From NCBI RefSeq assembly GCF_000308835.1, contig NZ_BAGN01000184.1, positions 1 to 57,385 of the forward strand: a stretch of 57,385 bases of DNA, in the 5' to 3' direction. Origin of the DNA: Nocardia vinacea NBRC 16497. GTDB taxonomy: Bacteria; Actinomycetota; Actinomycetes; Mycobacteriales; Mycobacteriaceae. Position numbers and translations under genes: made by a program. Under the pieces are notes generated by a model. The model was not told where the DNA came from, did no database searches, and was given only the letters and a program-made list of their open reading frames with translations. Below, in pieces: positions 26,392 to 34,393 of the stretch (the stretch's first letter is position 1; each line of letters begins with the position of its first letter).

Positions 26392-28137
26392 TCAGTGGAC
26401 CAGGCGGCGGAAGGTGAGTTTGTCGAATTCCCGACCATATTCGTCCACCGCGACCACATCCATTTCGCTGGCGAACACGCCCGGGCGGACATCCACGCGC
26501 AGGAACGAGTAGTCGCGGAACCGCACCCGCGACCAAGGTGCCGCCTCGTCCTGTTTGCCGCCGGATGCGGTCCAGACATAGCTGTTCGGGACCGTCGTAT
26601 CCGGTAATTCGTGGCCCCGGTACGTTTCCTGCGAGCCGGGCTGGAAGTCGTAGCGCGGTCGGCCGCCACCACCGACGGTGTAGTAGACCGTGCCGTCCGT
26701 ATCCGGGTAGACGATCGAATTGTCCGCGGCGATCCTGGTCGCGGCGCCTGCGCGGATCGGATCCGTGCGTTCGTAGACGTGATTGTGGCCCTGCAGCACC
26801 AGATCCACCTGATACCGGTCGAACAATCCGGCCCACGCATCCCGCACGCCGCCGTCGCTGGCATGGGCGTCGGTGGTCGAGTATGCGCAGTGGTGGAAGA
26901 AGCAGACCAGGAAGTCGATATTCGGGTCCGCGCGGTAGGCGGCGAGAGTGCGCTCCACCCAACTCGTCTGCGCCCCACCGGAATACCCCGTATTGGCCTT
27001 GATCTCATAGCTGATGTCATTGGCGTCCAGCGAGAGCACCGCGACATTGCCGTAGGTGAACGAATACGCCGACGGGCAGCCCGCCGGGCCGTTGCCGGGG
27101 AAGTCCAGCCGCGCCAGATGTCCGCCGTAGCCGTGCTGGCCGTAGGTCGCTTCCATATCGTGGTTGCCGGTGGCGAACATCCACGGCGTCTCGGCGGCAC
27201 TGCGTTCGATGGCCCCGAAGTAGACATCCCAGACATAGGGGTTGTACTTGTCGAAACCGGATTCGAGCTTCGCGCCGTTGGCGACGAATTCGTTCGGCTT
27301 GCCCCCGCCGGACGGGTCGGCATAGGCGATATCACCGGCGAGAATGTGGAAATCCGGTTTGGCGGCGGCGATTTGGCGCAGCACATTGCTCGCGTGCGGT
27401 GCGTTCGGATCGTTATCGGCCTTGTAGTACTTATCGTCGTAGTCGCCTGGCACGGTGCCCTGCGGCAGCGCAGGCGTCTCGTCGGTGCCCTGATCGCCCA
27501 TCATGGTGAACCGGAACGGCAGGATCGCGCTGCGCGCACTCGGCATCGCGGAAGCGGCAGCACGGATATCGCCGGTGAACCCGTCGGAGGTGCGCCAGCG
27601 ATAGAAGTGCGGCACGCGGCCGGGTAGGCCGTCGACCGGGGCGTGCACGTAGAACTGTTCGGCCGCGAGGACACCGCCGTCGGCGGAAGGGACCTGGGTG
27701 AGCAGATTGCGCACCTCGGCCTCGACGGTTCCGCCGAGCGCGGGCGTCGGGCCGTGGTCCAGGAAGACCTTGGTACCGGCCGGTGGCCGGGAGAGTTGAC
27801 CGGCGAACCGGAGCTGACTCGTCGCATCCGGGCCGTATCCGACATGCCGACCGCCGACCGCGAGCTGCGCGTCCTCGGCGTAGGCGCGCCTGCCGAACGG
27901 TGAGGTCCCGACGGTCGCGACGGCGGCGGCCGCCGCGGTACCGCGCAGCACATTGCGCCGGGAGACCGGGTGCCGACGTAGGTAGTTCCGATGCCACTCG
28001 TGCTGCTCGTCCATTGTCATATGGGCGGCGTTGGCAGCGGGAATTCCGGTATCCGGCAGATCGCCAGCGGGGTTCAACGGATTCGTCGGCACGGCATCCG
28101 ATGCTCTACGGCCCCGGCATATCACGCAACCCGACAC
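26392..28137 (-). CDS. Tat-exported purple acid phosphatase-like metallophosphoesterase
   Basis: A secreted calcineurin-like phosphoesterase. The full metal-site series is present in order: MGDQGTD, AGDIAYAD, TGNHDME, FFHHCAYS and QGHNHVYER. A preceding Ig/fibronectin-like N-terminal domain (VGYGPDATSQLRFAGQL) is typical of purple acid phosphatases. A twin-arginine signal, SRRNVLRGTAAAAAVATVG, indicates folded export by Tat. The start is uncertain: GTG 28137 has a nearby GGGAAG, but GTG 28092 and ATG 28020 would put the twin arginines closer to the N-terminus, as is usual. Likely scavenges phosphate from organic esters. Confidence 0.88.
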   Translation of the reverse strand: MSGCVICRGRRASDAVPTNPLNPAGDLPDTGIPAANAAHMTMDEQHEWHRNYLRRHPVSRRNVLRGTAAAAAVATVGTSPFGRRAYAEDAQLAVGGRHVGYGPDATSQLRFAGQLSRPPAGTKVFLDHGPTPALGGTVEAEVRNLLTQVPSADGGVLAAEQFYVHAPVDGLPGRVPHFYRWRTSDGFTGDIRAAASAMPSARSAILPFRFTMMGDQGTDETPALPQGTVPGDYDDKYYKADNDPNAPHASNVLRQIAAAKPDFHILAGDIAYADPSGGGKPNEFVANGAKLESGFDKYNPYVWDVYFGAIERSAAETPWMFATGNHDMEATYGQHGYGGHLARLDFPGNGPAGCPSAYSFTYGNVAVLSLDANDISYEIKANTGYSGGAQTSWVERTLAAYRADPNIDFLVCFFHHCAYSTTDAHASDGGVRDAWAGLFDRYQVDLVLQGHNHVYERTDPIRAGAATRIAADNSIVYPDTDGTVYYTVGGGGRPRYDFQPGSQETYRGHELPDTTVPNSYVWTASGGKQDEAAPWSRVRFRDYSFLRVDVRPGVFASEMDVVAVDEYGREFDKLTFRRLVH

Positions 28138-28191
28138 CGCTTCCCACCTACGAACAGTTCATGAACTTTGGTCTGGAGTACGGCAACACCC

Positions 28192-28250
28192 GAGACCGCG
28201 CACCCCGCCGGATAGCCGGGCACAAGAGTGCCTGGCTACGACAAGGGGTG
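28192..28250. repeat. Structured dispersed repeat, copy 1
   Basis: Begins GAGACCGCGCACCCCG, contains the stem TAGCCGGGCA / TGCCTGGCTA (one wobble) and ends ACGACAAGGG. The same order of blocks occurs at 34330-34393. An outer CCGCGCACCCC can also pair with GGGGTGCCCGG just downstream. It sits in the 257-bp space between the divergent phosphatase and cupin genes. Confidence 0.55.
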
Positions 28251-28394
28251 CCCGGATGTGTCGGCGCAGTGCCGGCCAAGCCCCGGCCCGCGCGAGAAGA
28301 TAGCCGCGCAATTCACACAAAACGAACGAATACCCCAGCAACAGCGGCGATCTCGCCCTTTTCTGACAGCGTCTTCGGGGATTAAGCTGCGGCG

Positions 28395-28841
28395 ATGACG
28401 CCATATACGCGTGCGGCGGTCGCGGCGGTCGTCCTGGGCGGTTCCGTTTTCGGTGCCACGACCGCACATGCGACGCCCGGAACCGATATCACCGCGGTCA
28501 CGCTTGCCCAGGCACAGATACCCGCGGGCCTGCTGCCGTTCGTTGCAGGCACCGACCTCGTCGTCCGTGAAATCACCATCGCCCCAGGCGGTTCCACCGG
28601 GTGGCACTATCACTACGGTCCGGTCTTCGGCTTCGTTCGCTCGGGCACCCTCACCCACCCGGGCCCCGACTGCGTGGCTCCGGTCTTCCACACCGGCGAT
28701 TTCATCTACGAACCCGAGGGCGCCTGGAACGTGCACATCGGCCGCAATCTCGGCCCCGACCCGCTCGTCCTCGACGTCGTCTACGCGCCGCCCACGGGAA
28801 AGCCGCTCTTCGAAGACGCCGACGCCCCCGACTGCGCCTAG
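28395..28841 (+). CDS. Secreted cupin-domain protein
   Basis: A 148-residue protein with a Sec signal peptide (about residues 1-27, cleavage after TTAHA) and a single cupin barrel: GGSTGWHYHYGPVFGFVRSGTL for cupin motif 1 and GDFIYEPEGAWNVHIGRN for motif 2. Histidines suitable for metal binding are in HYHYG. Enzymatic or sensing role unknown. It converges with the TetR gene, with stop codons directly adjacent. Its last 47 bp are copied at 31597. Confidence 0.8.
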   Translation: MTPYTRAAVAAVVLGGSVFGATTAHATPGTDITAVTLAQAQIPAGLLPFVAGTDLVVREITIAPGGSTGWHYHYGPVFGFVRSGTLTHPGPDCVAPVFHTGDFIYEPEGAWNVHIGRNLGPDPLVLDVVYAPPTGKPLFEDADAPDCA

Positions 28842-29435
28842 TCAGCCCGGCGACCGGTGCCGCACCAGCGGCAGGTACACCTCGTCGACGATTTCGATGA
28901 GCACATCATCGGGTGCGGTGGGGACCCCGCGCAACACGAATTCGTTGCGCAACAAGACGATTGCCACGGTAGCGACCCGCGGATGCAGGGCCTCCGGTGC
29001 GGCCTCGCCGCGGGCGACCGCGCGGCCGAGAATGGTCAGCCAGGTGGCGGCACCGGAGTCCGTGGAGTGCTCGGGTAGCTGCGCGAGCAGTTCCGCCGCG
29101 CCACCGGCCGCCGCCAGTAAGTCGCGCATGACCGCGCCGAGGGCGGAACTCCAGTGGCGGTTGGCTCGGCGCAGCATTTCGAGAACGTCCTCGCGCAGAT
29201 TGCCGGTGTCGGGGGGCTGAACGGCCGTGGTCAGCTGGCGGTAGGCGGCGATGCCGAGTGCGAGTCGATTCGGCCAGCGGCGATAGATGGCGTTTTTGTT
29301 GGTGCCCGCGCGGGCCGCGACCTTGTCCATGGTCAGTCCGGCGTATCCCGATTCGGTTAGTTCGTCTGCTGCGGCGCGCAGGATCGCCTCCTCGAGCGCT
29401 GTACCGCGCCGCCGCGTTTGCCCGGGTTGTTCCAC
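28842..29435 (-). CDS. TetR-family transcriptional regulator
   Basis: A 197-residue regulator with the N-terminal HTH: ALEEAILRAAADELTESGYAGLTMDKVAARAGTNKNAIYRRW, split as ILRAAADEL and TMDKVAARAGTNKNAIYRRWPNR. The C-terminal domain (about 70-197) binds an unknown ligand. GTG 29435 is chosen because GAAAGG lies 8 nt upstream; GTG 29444 is in frame. A perfect 12-bp-arm palindrome between it and the divergent gene at 29554 is the obvious operator. A diverged copy of its 3' end lies at 31645-31808. Confidence 0.88.
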   Translation of the reverse strand: MEQPGQTRRRGTALEEAILRAAADELTESGYAGLTMDKVAARAGTNKNAIYRRWPNRLALGIAAYRQLTTAVQPPDTGNLREDVLEMLRRANRHWSSALGAVMRDLLAAAGGAAELLAQLPEHSTDSGAATWLTILGRAVARGEAAPEALHPRVATVAIVLLRNEFVLRGVPTAPDDVLIEIVDEVYLPLVRHRSPG

Positions 29436-29503
29436 GCCTGCCACCTTTCCCAACGGGGACTCATCGTACCTTCTGACATGAGCGTGACACCTGAACACTG
29501 AGC

Positions 29504-29530
29504 AGTTAAGGTACGGGACGTACCTTAACT
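29504..29530. promoter_or_regulatory. TetR operator palindrome
   Basis: AGTTAAGGTACG (29504-29515) and its exact complement (29519-29530) with a 3-bp centre. An extra half-site CGTACCTT lies at 29465-29472, closer to the TetR gene. It is placed between divergent TetR and the gene at 29554 (23 bp before its start), so it probably controls both. Confidence 0.8.
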
Positions 29531-29553
29531 AGGTTCGATCGAAGGAATGCACC

Positions 29554-30579
29554 ATGCGCGCAAAAGGCATCAGCTACAGCACCGGCTTCCTCGGCAAAGG
29601 CGGGCTGTCCCGGCAGCCGTTCGACGCGGCCGAGGTCGAGCGGGAACTCCGCGTCATCCGAGATGACCTGCACTGCAACGCAATACGCGTGATGGGCGGG
29701 GATCCGGATCGGATCGAACTCGCCGCGACCTACGCCGCTGAACTCGGCCTCGAGGTCTGGTTCTCGCCCTATCCGCTGGAGCTCGACCCCGAGGAGGTGC
29801 TCGCACTGTTCGCCGACTGCGCCGCGCGCGCAGAACGCCTGCGACAGCATGGGGCCGAGGTCGTCTTCGTGGCCGGTGCCGAACTGAGCCTGATGAACCA
29901 CGGATTCCTACCCGGTAGCAATATCGACGAGCGGCTCGAGCTACTGCTGCGACCGGATCGGCCGCGCGAGCAGATCGGCGAGGTCAGCGCGCGGGTCAAT
30001 GAATTCCTCGGCAAAGCGGTCGCGGTGGTCCGGGAACACTTCGGCGGCAAGATCACCTATGCCGCGGTGCCGCTCGAGCGCGTCGACTGGGCGCCCTTCG
30101 ATATCGCCTCGGTGGATCTGTATCGGTCCGCCGAGATCGCCGACCGGTTCGCCGACGGCGTCGGAACCCTTGTCGCACAGGGTAAGCCGCTCGCGATCAC
30201 GGAGTTCGGCGCGGCCACCTTCCACGGCGCGGGCGATCGCGGCGCACTCGGCCTGGAGATCGTCGAACACGACCCGCACACCGGCGCGCCACTGCGCGTG
30301 AACGGCCATTACCGTCGCGACGAGGCGGGCCAAGCCGCTTACATCCGCGAGCTACTGGAGATCTTCGACGCCAATGGCGTGGACAGCACCTTCGTCTTCA
30401 CCCTCGCCCTGCACGACCACCCGCACCGCCCCGATGGCGACCCCCGCGACGACCTGGACCTGGCCAGCTACGGCATCGTCAAGGTCTTCGAAAACCACTG
30501 CGGCACCACCTATCCGGACCTGCCATGGGAACCGAAGGCCGCATTCCACACCCTCGCCGACTACTACCGAGAGCACTGA
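29554..30579 (+). CDS. Glycoside-hydrolase-like TIM-barrel protein of unknown function
   Basis: A 341-residue cytosolic protein. It opens with RAKGISYSTGF and has the strand/loop pattern of a (beta/alpha)8 glycosidase-like barrel: NAIRVMGGDPDRI, EVWFSPYP, VFVAGAELSLM, VDLYRSAE and PLAITEFGAATFHGAG. The glutamates in GAELS and TEFG sit where such enzymes keep acid/base and nucleophile. I recall similar actinobacterial proteins being labelled abortive infection protein, but I see nothing here that supports that role. Probably repressed by the adjacent TetR through the palindrome 23 bp upstream. Confidence 0.65.
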   Translation: MRAKGISYSTGFLGKGGLSRQPFDAAEVERELRVIRDDLHCNAIRVMGGDPDRIELAATYAAELGLEVWFSPYPLELDPEEVLALFADCAARAERLRQHGAEVVFVAGAELSLMNHGFLPGSNIDERLELLLRPDRPREQIGEVSARVNEFLGKAVAVVREHFGGKITYAAVPLERVDWAPFDIASVDLYRSAEIADRFADGVGTLVAQGKPLAITEFGAATFHGAGDRGALGLEIVEHDPHTGAPLRVNGHYRRDEAGQAAYIRELLEIFDANGVDSTFVFTLALHDHPHRPDGDPRDDLDLASYGIVKVFENHCGTTYPDLPWEPKAAFHTLADYYREH

Positions 30580-30639
30580 AATGTCACCGGTCCCGATAGT
30601 TGTTCTCCAGAATCCGCATGCTGACGAGACAGCGTGGCG

Positions 30640-31197
30640 TCACCGAGAGTCGGCAAGTGGGTGTTCGTTGCCGACAGGGCTGGCTGTGAGTTGGATTCGG
30701 TCGGCGAGGCGGGAGTAATCGACCGGGCCGGTGGTGTCGACGACGAGGGTGGCTGTGAGTTCGAGTGGTGCGGCATGCGCGGCCCATATGTCCCAGTCAT
30801 CGGCCAGCCGTTGCTCGTCTTGGTAGAGGGCTGGGCGGTTTCTGCTCGCGTAACGCGCCTTGGCTAAGCCGGAGGGGACATCGCACCAGATCTCGACGGC
30901 GCGAGAGGCGCCCGTGTTCCGGATTCCGGTCCGGGCGAAGTGCAGGTCGCGTGGCTTGAACCACCACGAATCGATGACGACGATGCCCGGGATTGCCTGC
31001 GCTAGGGCCCACACCGTGTCCATCGCGATTCCGCCGAGCGCGTGGAGATCATCGGCGTCGTCAAGGCAGGCCGCGAGTGCTTCTTTGACGGTGTCCTTCG
31101 ACAGGAACTGGGCGTTCAACGTCCGGGCCAACGATCGGCCCAACGTCGACTTGCCCGAGCCGGGAAGTCCGTTGACCAGCACCAAGAGTTTGTCCAT
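30640..31197 (-). CDS. P-loop kinase-like ATPase
   Basis: A 185-residue protein with an N-terminal Walker A GLPGSGKST (residues 10-18) and an early DxxK-like LSKDTVKEAL. The general form is that of small-molecule kinases such as shikimate/chloramphenicol-phosphotransferase-like or zeta-type P-loop proteins. VVIDSWWFKPRDL resembles the second acidic motif. Substrate unknown. It is isolated: a gene relic lies upstream, and the downstream neighbour is convergent with a 60-bp gap. Confidence 0.7.
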   Translation of the reverse strand: MDKLLVLVNGLPGSGKSTLGRSLARTLNAQFLSKDTVKEALAACLDDADDLHALGGIAMDTVWALAQAIPGIVVIDSWWFKPRDLHFARTGIRNTGASRAVEIWCDVPSGLAKARYASRNRPALYQDEQRLADDWDIWAAHAAPLELTATLVVDTTGPVDYSRLADRIQLTASPVGNEHPLADSR

Positions 31198-31222
31198 CGA
31201 GCGATCATGACGGAACCGACGA

Positions 31223-31705
31223 TCATGGTCTGTCGGGGTACCGATCCGAGTTGTCGGATACCACTGTCGCGGTCAACTCGTCGGCGGCGAGTCGGAATTC
31301 GAGTAGACAGCGTTGATCGGTCAGGTCGGTCACCGTGTCCAGAACCAGGCCGTGCGGCGCGGCGAGCGCGCTCCCCTGGCCACCACCCACGTCGACGATG
31401 CTGGAAAACCGGGACCAATCGAAACCAGCGACGATGCGTGGGATCTGCTCGCGAAACCGGTGGGTCATCTGCCGGTCGAACGACTCACGCAGGTAAGGAT
31501 ATTCAGCCAGGTCGGCCCAGAAGTCCTGCCCATAGCGGCGCGCGTAAGCCCCCTGCCCGGTGGTGATGCTGTGGGCGAGTTCGACGAACGCCAACTCGGG
31601 AAAGCCGCTCTTCGAAGACACCGACGCCGCCGACTGCACGTAGTCAGCTCGGCGCCCCAGCCGGACCAGCGGCAGGTACACCTCGTCGACGATTTCGATG
31701 GGCAT
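31223..31705 (-). pseudogene. Chimeric relic: O-methyltransferase fragment joined to a duplicated TetR 3' end
   Basis: An open frame of 160 codons that is not a real gene. Its first ~15 codons (IEIVDEVYLPLVR) are a copy of the C-terminus of the TetR at 28842. A 1-nt deletion in the copy removes the TetR stop and lets the frame run on through antisense cupin sequence. It then enters about 75 residues of an S-adenosylmethionine O-methyltransferase (FVELAHSITTGQGAYARRYGQDFW ... IVDVGGGQGS), with the glycine-rich SAM loop. The methyltransferase lacks its N-terminal dimerisation domain and almost everything after the SAM loop. Non-functional by appearance. Confidence 0.75.
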
Positions 31706-31808
31706 CTCCTCGGTTGCGTGGTGAGCGTGCGCAGCACGAATTCGTTGCGCGACAAGATGATTGCCACGGTGGTGACCCCTGGATGCAGGGTCTCCGATGC
31801 GGCTTCGA
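31597..31808. repeat. Diverged copy of the cupin/TetR 3' junction (28795-29007)
   Basis: From CGGGAAAGCCGCTCTTCGAA onward, the two stretches align with few gaps over about 210 bp. They cover the last 47 bp of the cupin gene and the last ~165 bp of the convergent TetR gene. The copy has substitutions throughout and a 1-nt deletion near the TetR stop. Orientation is the same as the source, 2.8 kb away. Confidence 0.8.
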
Positions 31809-31846
31809 ACCGCCGACCGGCGTCGGTGGATCGACCGGCCGGTAGC

Positions 31847-32566
31847 TCAGTCGGCCGCGATCTCCAGTAACGCGTCGGCCACCGACTGGGGCTCGGTGAT
31901 CATCAGGTCGTGACCGGTGTCGATATCCCACAGGCGCCCCGATGCCCTGGCATTCTCGACCAGCACCGGGTCGCGAGTGACCAGCGTGGAGGTACACACA
32001 ATGTGGTACTGCGGCAGCGCCCACAGGGCGTCCTCGTTGCACAGATCGAGTTTGTCCTCGAAGCACCGCCACGGGTGAGCGGTCAGCCGCGCCTGCATCC
32101 ACGCCAGGTCCGCGGCATCGGTGACGCCGTAGAACAGGCCCGCGTGCTCGGTCGGAAGCAGGACCAGCTCGACCCCATCGACAGTCTCACCGAGCGGTCG
32201 GGTCGCCTCGATGATCGGGCCTGCGACATCGACCAGGGACTGGCCGTTGACCGGATTGGCGGCGTCCAGGTACACGAGGCGACCGACCCGCTCGATGGCC
32301 CGGTCCGCGGCGCCCGTGATGACCATCCCGCCGTAGCTGTGCCCGACAAGGATCACCTCCCGCAGATCCTCGTAGTGCAGCAGCGACGCCACATCCTGAA
32401 CATGAGTGTCCAAACCGATACCGGCAAGGCGCAGATGCGCCCGCTCGGCGAGCCCCGACAGAGTCGGCGCGTACACCTCATGGCCCGCCGCACGCAGCAG
32501 CTGTGTCACCTGCCGGTAGCACCACCCGCCGTGCCCACCGCCGTGTACCAGGACAAAGGTAGCCAT
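31847..32566 (-). CDS. Alpha/beta hydrolase, methylesterase/hydroxynitrile-lyase-like
   Basis: A 239-residue cytosolic hydrolase. FVLVHGGGHGGWCYRQVTQLLRAAGHEV and APTLSGLAERAH give the pattern of the plant methylesterase/hydroxynitrile lyase group also common in actinomycetes. The nucleophile is Ser77 in GHSYGG and the C-terminal His is in DTGHDLM. ATG 32566 has GGGAG upstream; upstream in-frame starts would run through the operator. Divergent from the TetR at 32653, which probably represses it. Confidence 0.85.
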   Translation of the reverse strand: MATFVLVHGGGHGGWCYRQVTQLLRAAGHEVYAPTLSGLAERAHLRLAGIGLDTHVQDVASLLHYEDLREVILVGHSYGGMVITGAADRAIERVGRLVYLDAANPVNGQSLVDVAGPIIEATRPLGETVDGVELVLLPTEHAGLFYGVTDAADLAWMQARLTAHPWRCFEDKLDLCNEDALWALPQYHIVCTSTLVTRDPVLVENARASGRLWDIDTGHDLMITEPQSVADALLEIAAD

Positions 32567-32610
32567 CTCACTCCCGAAAATTTCATTCTCAAATATGAGA
32601 GTTATGTAGT

Positions 32611-32643
32611 GAGTAATCCGATTACTCAAGTAATGAGATTACT
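32611..32643. promoter_or_regulatory. Double TetR operator
   Basis: GAGTAATC (32611-32618), one base, then GATTACTC (32620-32627) is a perfect dyad. It is followed by a second, shorter dyad AGTAAT-GAG-ATTACT (32629-32643). It lies between the divergent hydrolase and TetR genes, 10 bp before the TetR start. Confidence 0.75.
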
Positions 32644-32652
32644 CTGACAGGT

Positions 32653-33282
32653 GTGGACACCGGGCGGGAATCGGATACCTCGCAGCGCATCCGCGCCGTG
32701 GTGCTGGAATCACTGGAGCGCGGCGGCTACGACGGCGTGCACTTGCAGGAGGTGGCGCGCGGCGCGCGGGTGTCGCTCACCACGGTGTACAAGCTGTTCA
32801 GCACCCGAGACGAGTTGATCGTCGCCGCGATCGAACAATGGATGGCAGACACCAGCTACGCCGACCTCGCCCCGCCGTTACCGCATGAGACGCTGCCGGA
32901 GGGCCTGATGCGGCTGTTCCGCCGGGTCTTCGAACCCTGGGAACGCAGCCCTCGAATGCTCGAGGCCTACCATCGCGCCCGCTCCGGACCGGGCGGACAT
33001 CGCCTCGAATCCCAGGGCTTCGCCGCGCTTCTCCCGGCCGCAGGCGCCGTCCTGGCCGGCGCCGATCCCGAATACCTCGACGACCTCGGTCGCATACTCA
33101 CCAATCTCAGCTACGGGCTCATCGGCCGCTACGTCGACGGCGCACTCGCGATCACCGAAATCCTGCCCACCCTGGAACGGGCCGTCCACCGGCTGACCAC
33201 CAACAACGAACCCGACGCCAAAACCGCCCATCTCCGCCGTACCGACCCTGCCACGACCATCACAGTCCGTCGTCACAACTGA
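32653..33282 (+). CDS. TetR-family transcriptional regulator
   Basis: A 209-residue regulator with an N-terminal HTH: SQRIRAVVLESLERGGYDGV then LQEVARGARVSLTTVYKLFSTRDEL. The C-terminal half (EPWERSPRMLEAYHRARSG and onwards) resembles the KstR-like group of mycolata regulators, whose known ligands are CoA thioesters of sterol or lipid breakdown. That similarity is an impression only. GTG 32653. Likely autoregulated through the adjacent double operator and controlling the divergent hydrolase. Confidence 0.85.
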   Translation: MDTGRESDTSQRIRAVVLESLERGGYDGVHLQEVARGARVSLTTVYKLFSTRDELIVAAIEQWMADTSYADLAPPLPHETLPEGLMRLFRRVFEPWERSPRMLEAYHRARSGPGGHRLESQGFAALLPAAGAVLAGADPEYLDDLGRILTNLSYGLIGRYVDGALAITEILPTLERAVHRLTTNNEPDAKTAHLRRTDPATTITVRRHN

Positions 33283-33315
33283 AACGAGCGGATCGCCCGC
33301 ACCCCAGCCGCGAGG

Positions 33316-33336
33316 TAGACTCGAACATAAGTTCGA
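33316..33336 (+). promoter_or_regulatory. LexA (SOS) box overlapping a -10 element
   Basis: TCGAAC-ATAA-GTTCGA (33321-33336) matches the mycobacterial LexA consensus TCGAAC-N4-GTTCGA at every defined base. A TAGACT -10-like box (33316-33321) abuts it, so bound LexA would block RNA polymerase. It lies 15 bp upstream of the ATG of the PPOX gene. Confidence 0.75.
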
Positions 33337-33351
33337 ATCGAGGGGTTCTGA

Positions 33352-33771
33352 ATGCGGGCGTTACGTCGAGCCGAGATTGCCGGGTTACTGGCCAGCGATA
33401 TCGTCGCGCATCTGGCCACCGTCGACGCGGCCGGATATCCGCATGTCACACCGATTTGGTTTCTGTGGGATCAGCAGGCCTTTCGGCTGACCAGTTGGGC
33501 GGGGCGGCCGCATTTGCGGCGGATTCTGGCGAATCCGCGGGTCGGGTTGGTGATCGATCGGGAGGTGGTGGGTTCGCGGGATGGCGGGCAGCGGCCGAAT
33601 CGGCAGGTGCGGGTGATCGGGGATGCCGAACTGACCATCGATGCGGATGGCGTGTGGACCCAGCGCATCTGGGAGAAGTACGGCAGTGGGCCGGTGCTGG
33701 GCGAGGTGGAGCGTGCGCGGGTGCTGATCACGATTACCCCCGATCGCTTCGTCGCCATCGCGAGCGTCTGA
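33352..33771 (+). CDS. PPOX-class (pyridoxamine-phosphate-oxidase-fold) F420/flavin-dependent protein
   Basis: A 139-residue split-barrel protein. HLATVDAAGYPHVTPIWFLWDQQAFRLTSWAGRPHLRRILANPRVGLVIDRE is the usual flavin/F420-binding half-barrel pattern of small TIGR-type PPOX enzymes in actinomycetes. These often reduce unsaturated or quinone-like substrates with F420; the actual substrate is unknown. ATG 33352, with AGGGG about 9 nt upstream. The perfect SOS box just upstream predicts DNA-damage induction. Confidence 0.82.
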   Translation: MRALRRAEIAGLLASDIVAHLATVDAAGYPHVTPIWFLWDQQAFRLTSWAGRPHLRRILANPRVGLVIDREVVGSRDGGQRPNRQVRVIGDAELTIDADGVWTQRIWEKYGSGPVLGEVERARVLITITPDRFVAIASV

Positions 33772-33878
33772 CCTGCGCGAAAATCTCTTCAGAAAATTTC
33801 GCGGAGATATGTAGAAGGCGTCGGGGCGGCTCCGACCAAAGGGTGACAGTAGGTCACAACCAACCCAAGGAGCCCATC

Positions 33879-34331
33879 ATGTCGGTCAACACGTTCTTCT
33901 GGTTCGACAGCGACGCCGAAGAAGCCGCCACCCGCTACACCGCGCTGATCCCCAACTCTCGCATCGTCGAGGTCAATCGCCACCCCGATGGTTCGGCGTT
34001 CATCGTCTCGATCGAACTCGACGGCCACCCGTACACCCTGATGAACGGCGGTCCCGGGCATCCGTTCACGGATGCCGCGTCGATCCAGGTGGTCGTCGAT
34101 ACCCAGGCCGAGGTCGATCGCCTGTGGGACGCCCTGGTCGACGGTGGTGAACCCGGCCCCTGCGGCTGGCTGACCGACCGCTACGGCCTGTCCTGGCAGG
34201 TCGTCCCTGCGGCCCTGCTCACCCTCATGGACGGTGCGAACCCCACAAAGACCGGCGCGGTCGCCACGGCGCTGCGGTCCATGACCAAGCTGGATATCAA
34301 GGTTCTGCAGGACGCGTACGACAACGCGTGA
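33879..34331 (+). CDS. VOC-family PhnB-like protein
   Basis: A 150-residue protein of the PhnB/3-demethylubiquinone-methyltransferase-like VOC group: FFWFDSDAEEAATRYTALIPNSRI at the start, LDGHPYTLMNGGPGHPFTDAASIQVVVDTQAEVDRLWDALVDGGEPGPCGWLTDRYGLSWQVVP in the middle. Function of this group is unknown. AAGGAG lies about 7 nt before ATG 33879. The stop codon TGA is the first part of the dispersed repeat copy 2. Confidence 0.83.
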   Translation: MSVNTFFWFDSDAEEAATRYTALIPNSRIVEVNRHPDGSAFIVSIELDGHPYTLMNGGPGHPFTDAASIQVVVDTQAEVDRLWDALVDGGEPGPCGWLTDRYGLSWQVVPAALLTLMDGANPTKTGAVATALRSMTKLDIKVLQDAYDNA

Positions 34332-34393
34332 GACCGGGCACCCCGTCTGATAGCCGGGCACCCAACACACGGGGTGCCCGGCTACGGCAAGGG
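34330..34393. repeat. Structured dispersed repeat, copy 2
   Basis: GAGACCGGGCACCCCG, then TAGCCGGGCACCC (34351-34363) pairing perfectly with GGGTGCCCGGCTA (34372-34384), then CGGCAAGGG. Same block order as copy 1 at 28192. It starts inside the stop codon of the VOC gene and runs into the YoeB relic. Confidence 0.6.
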
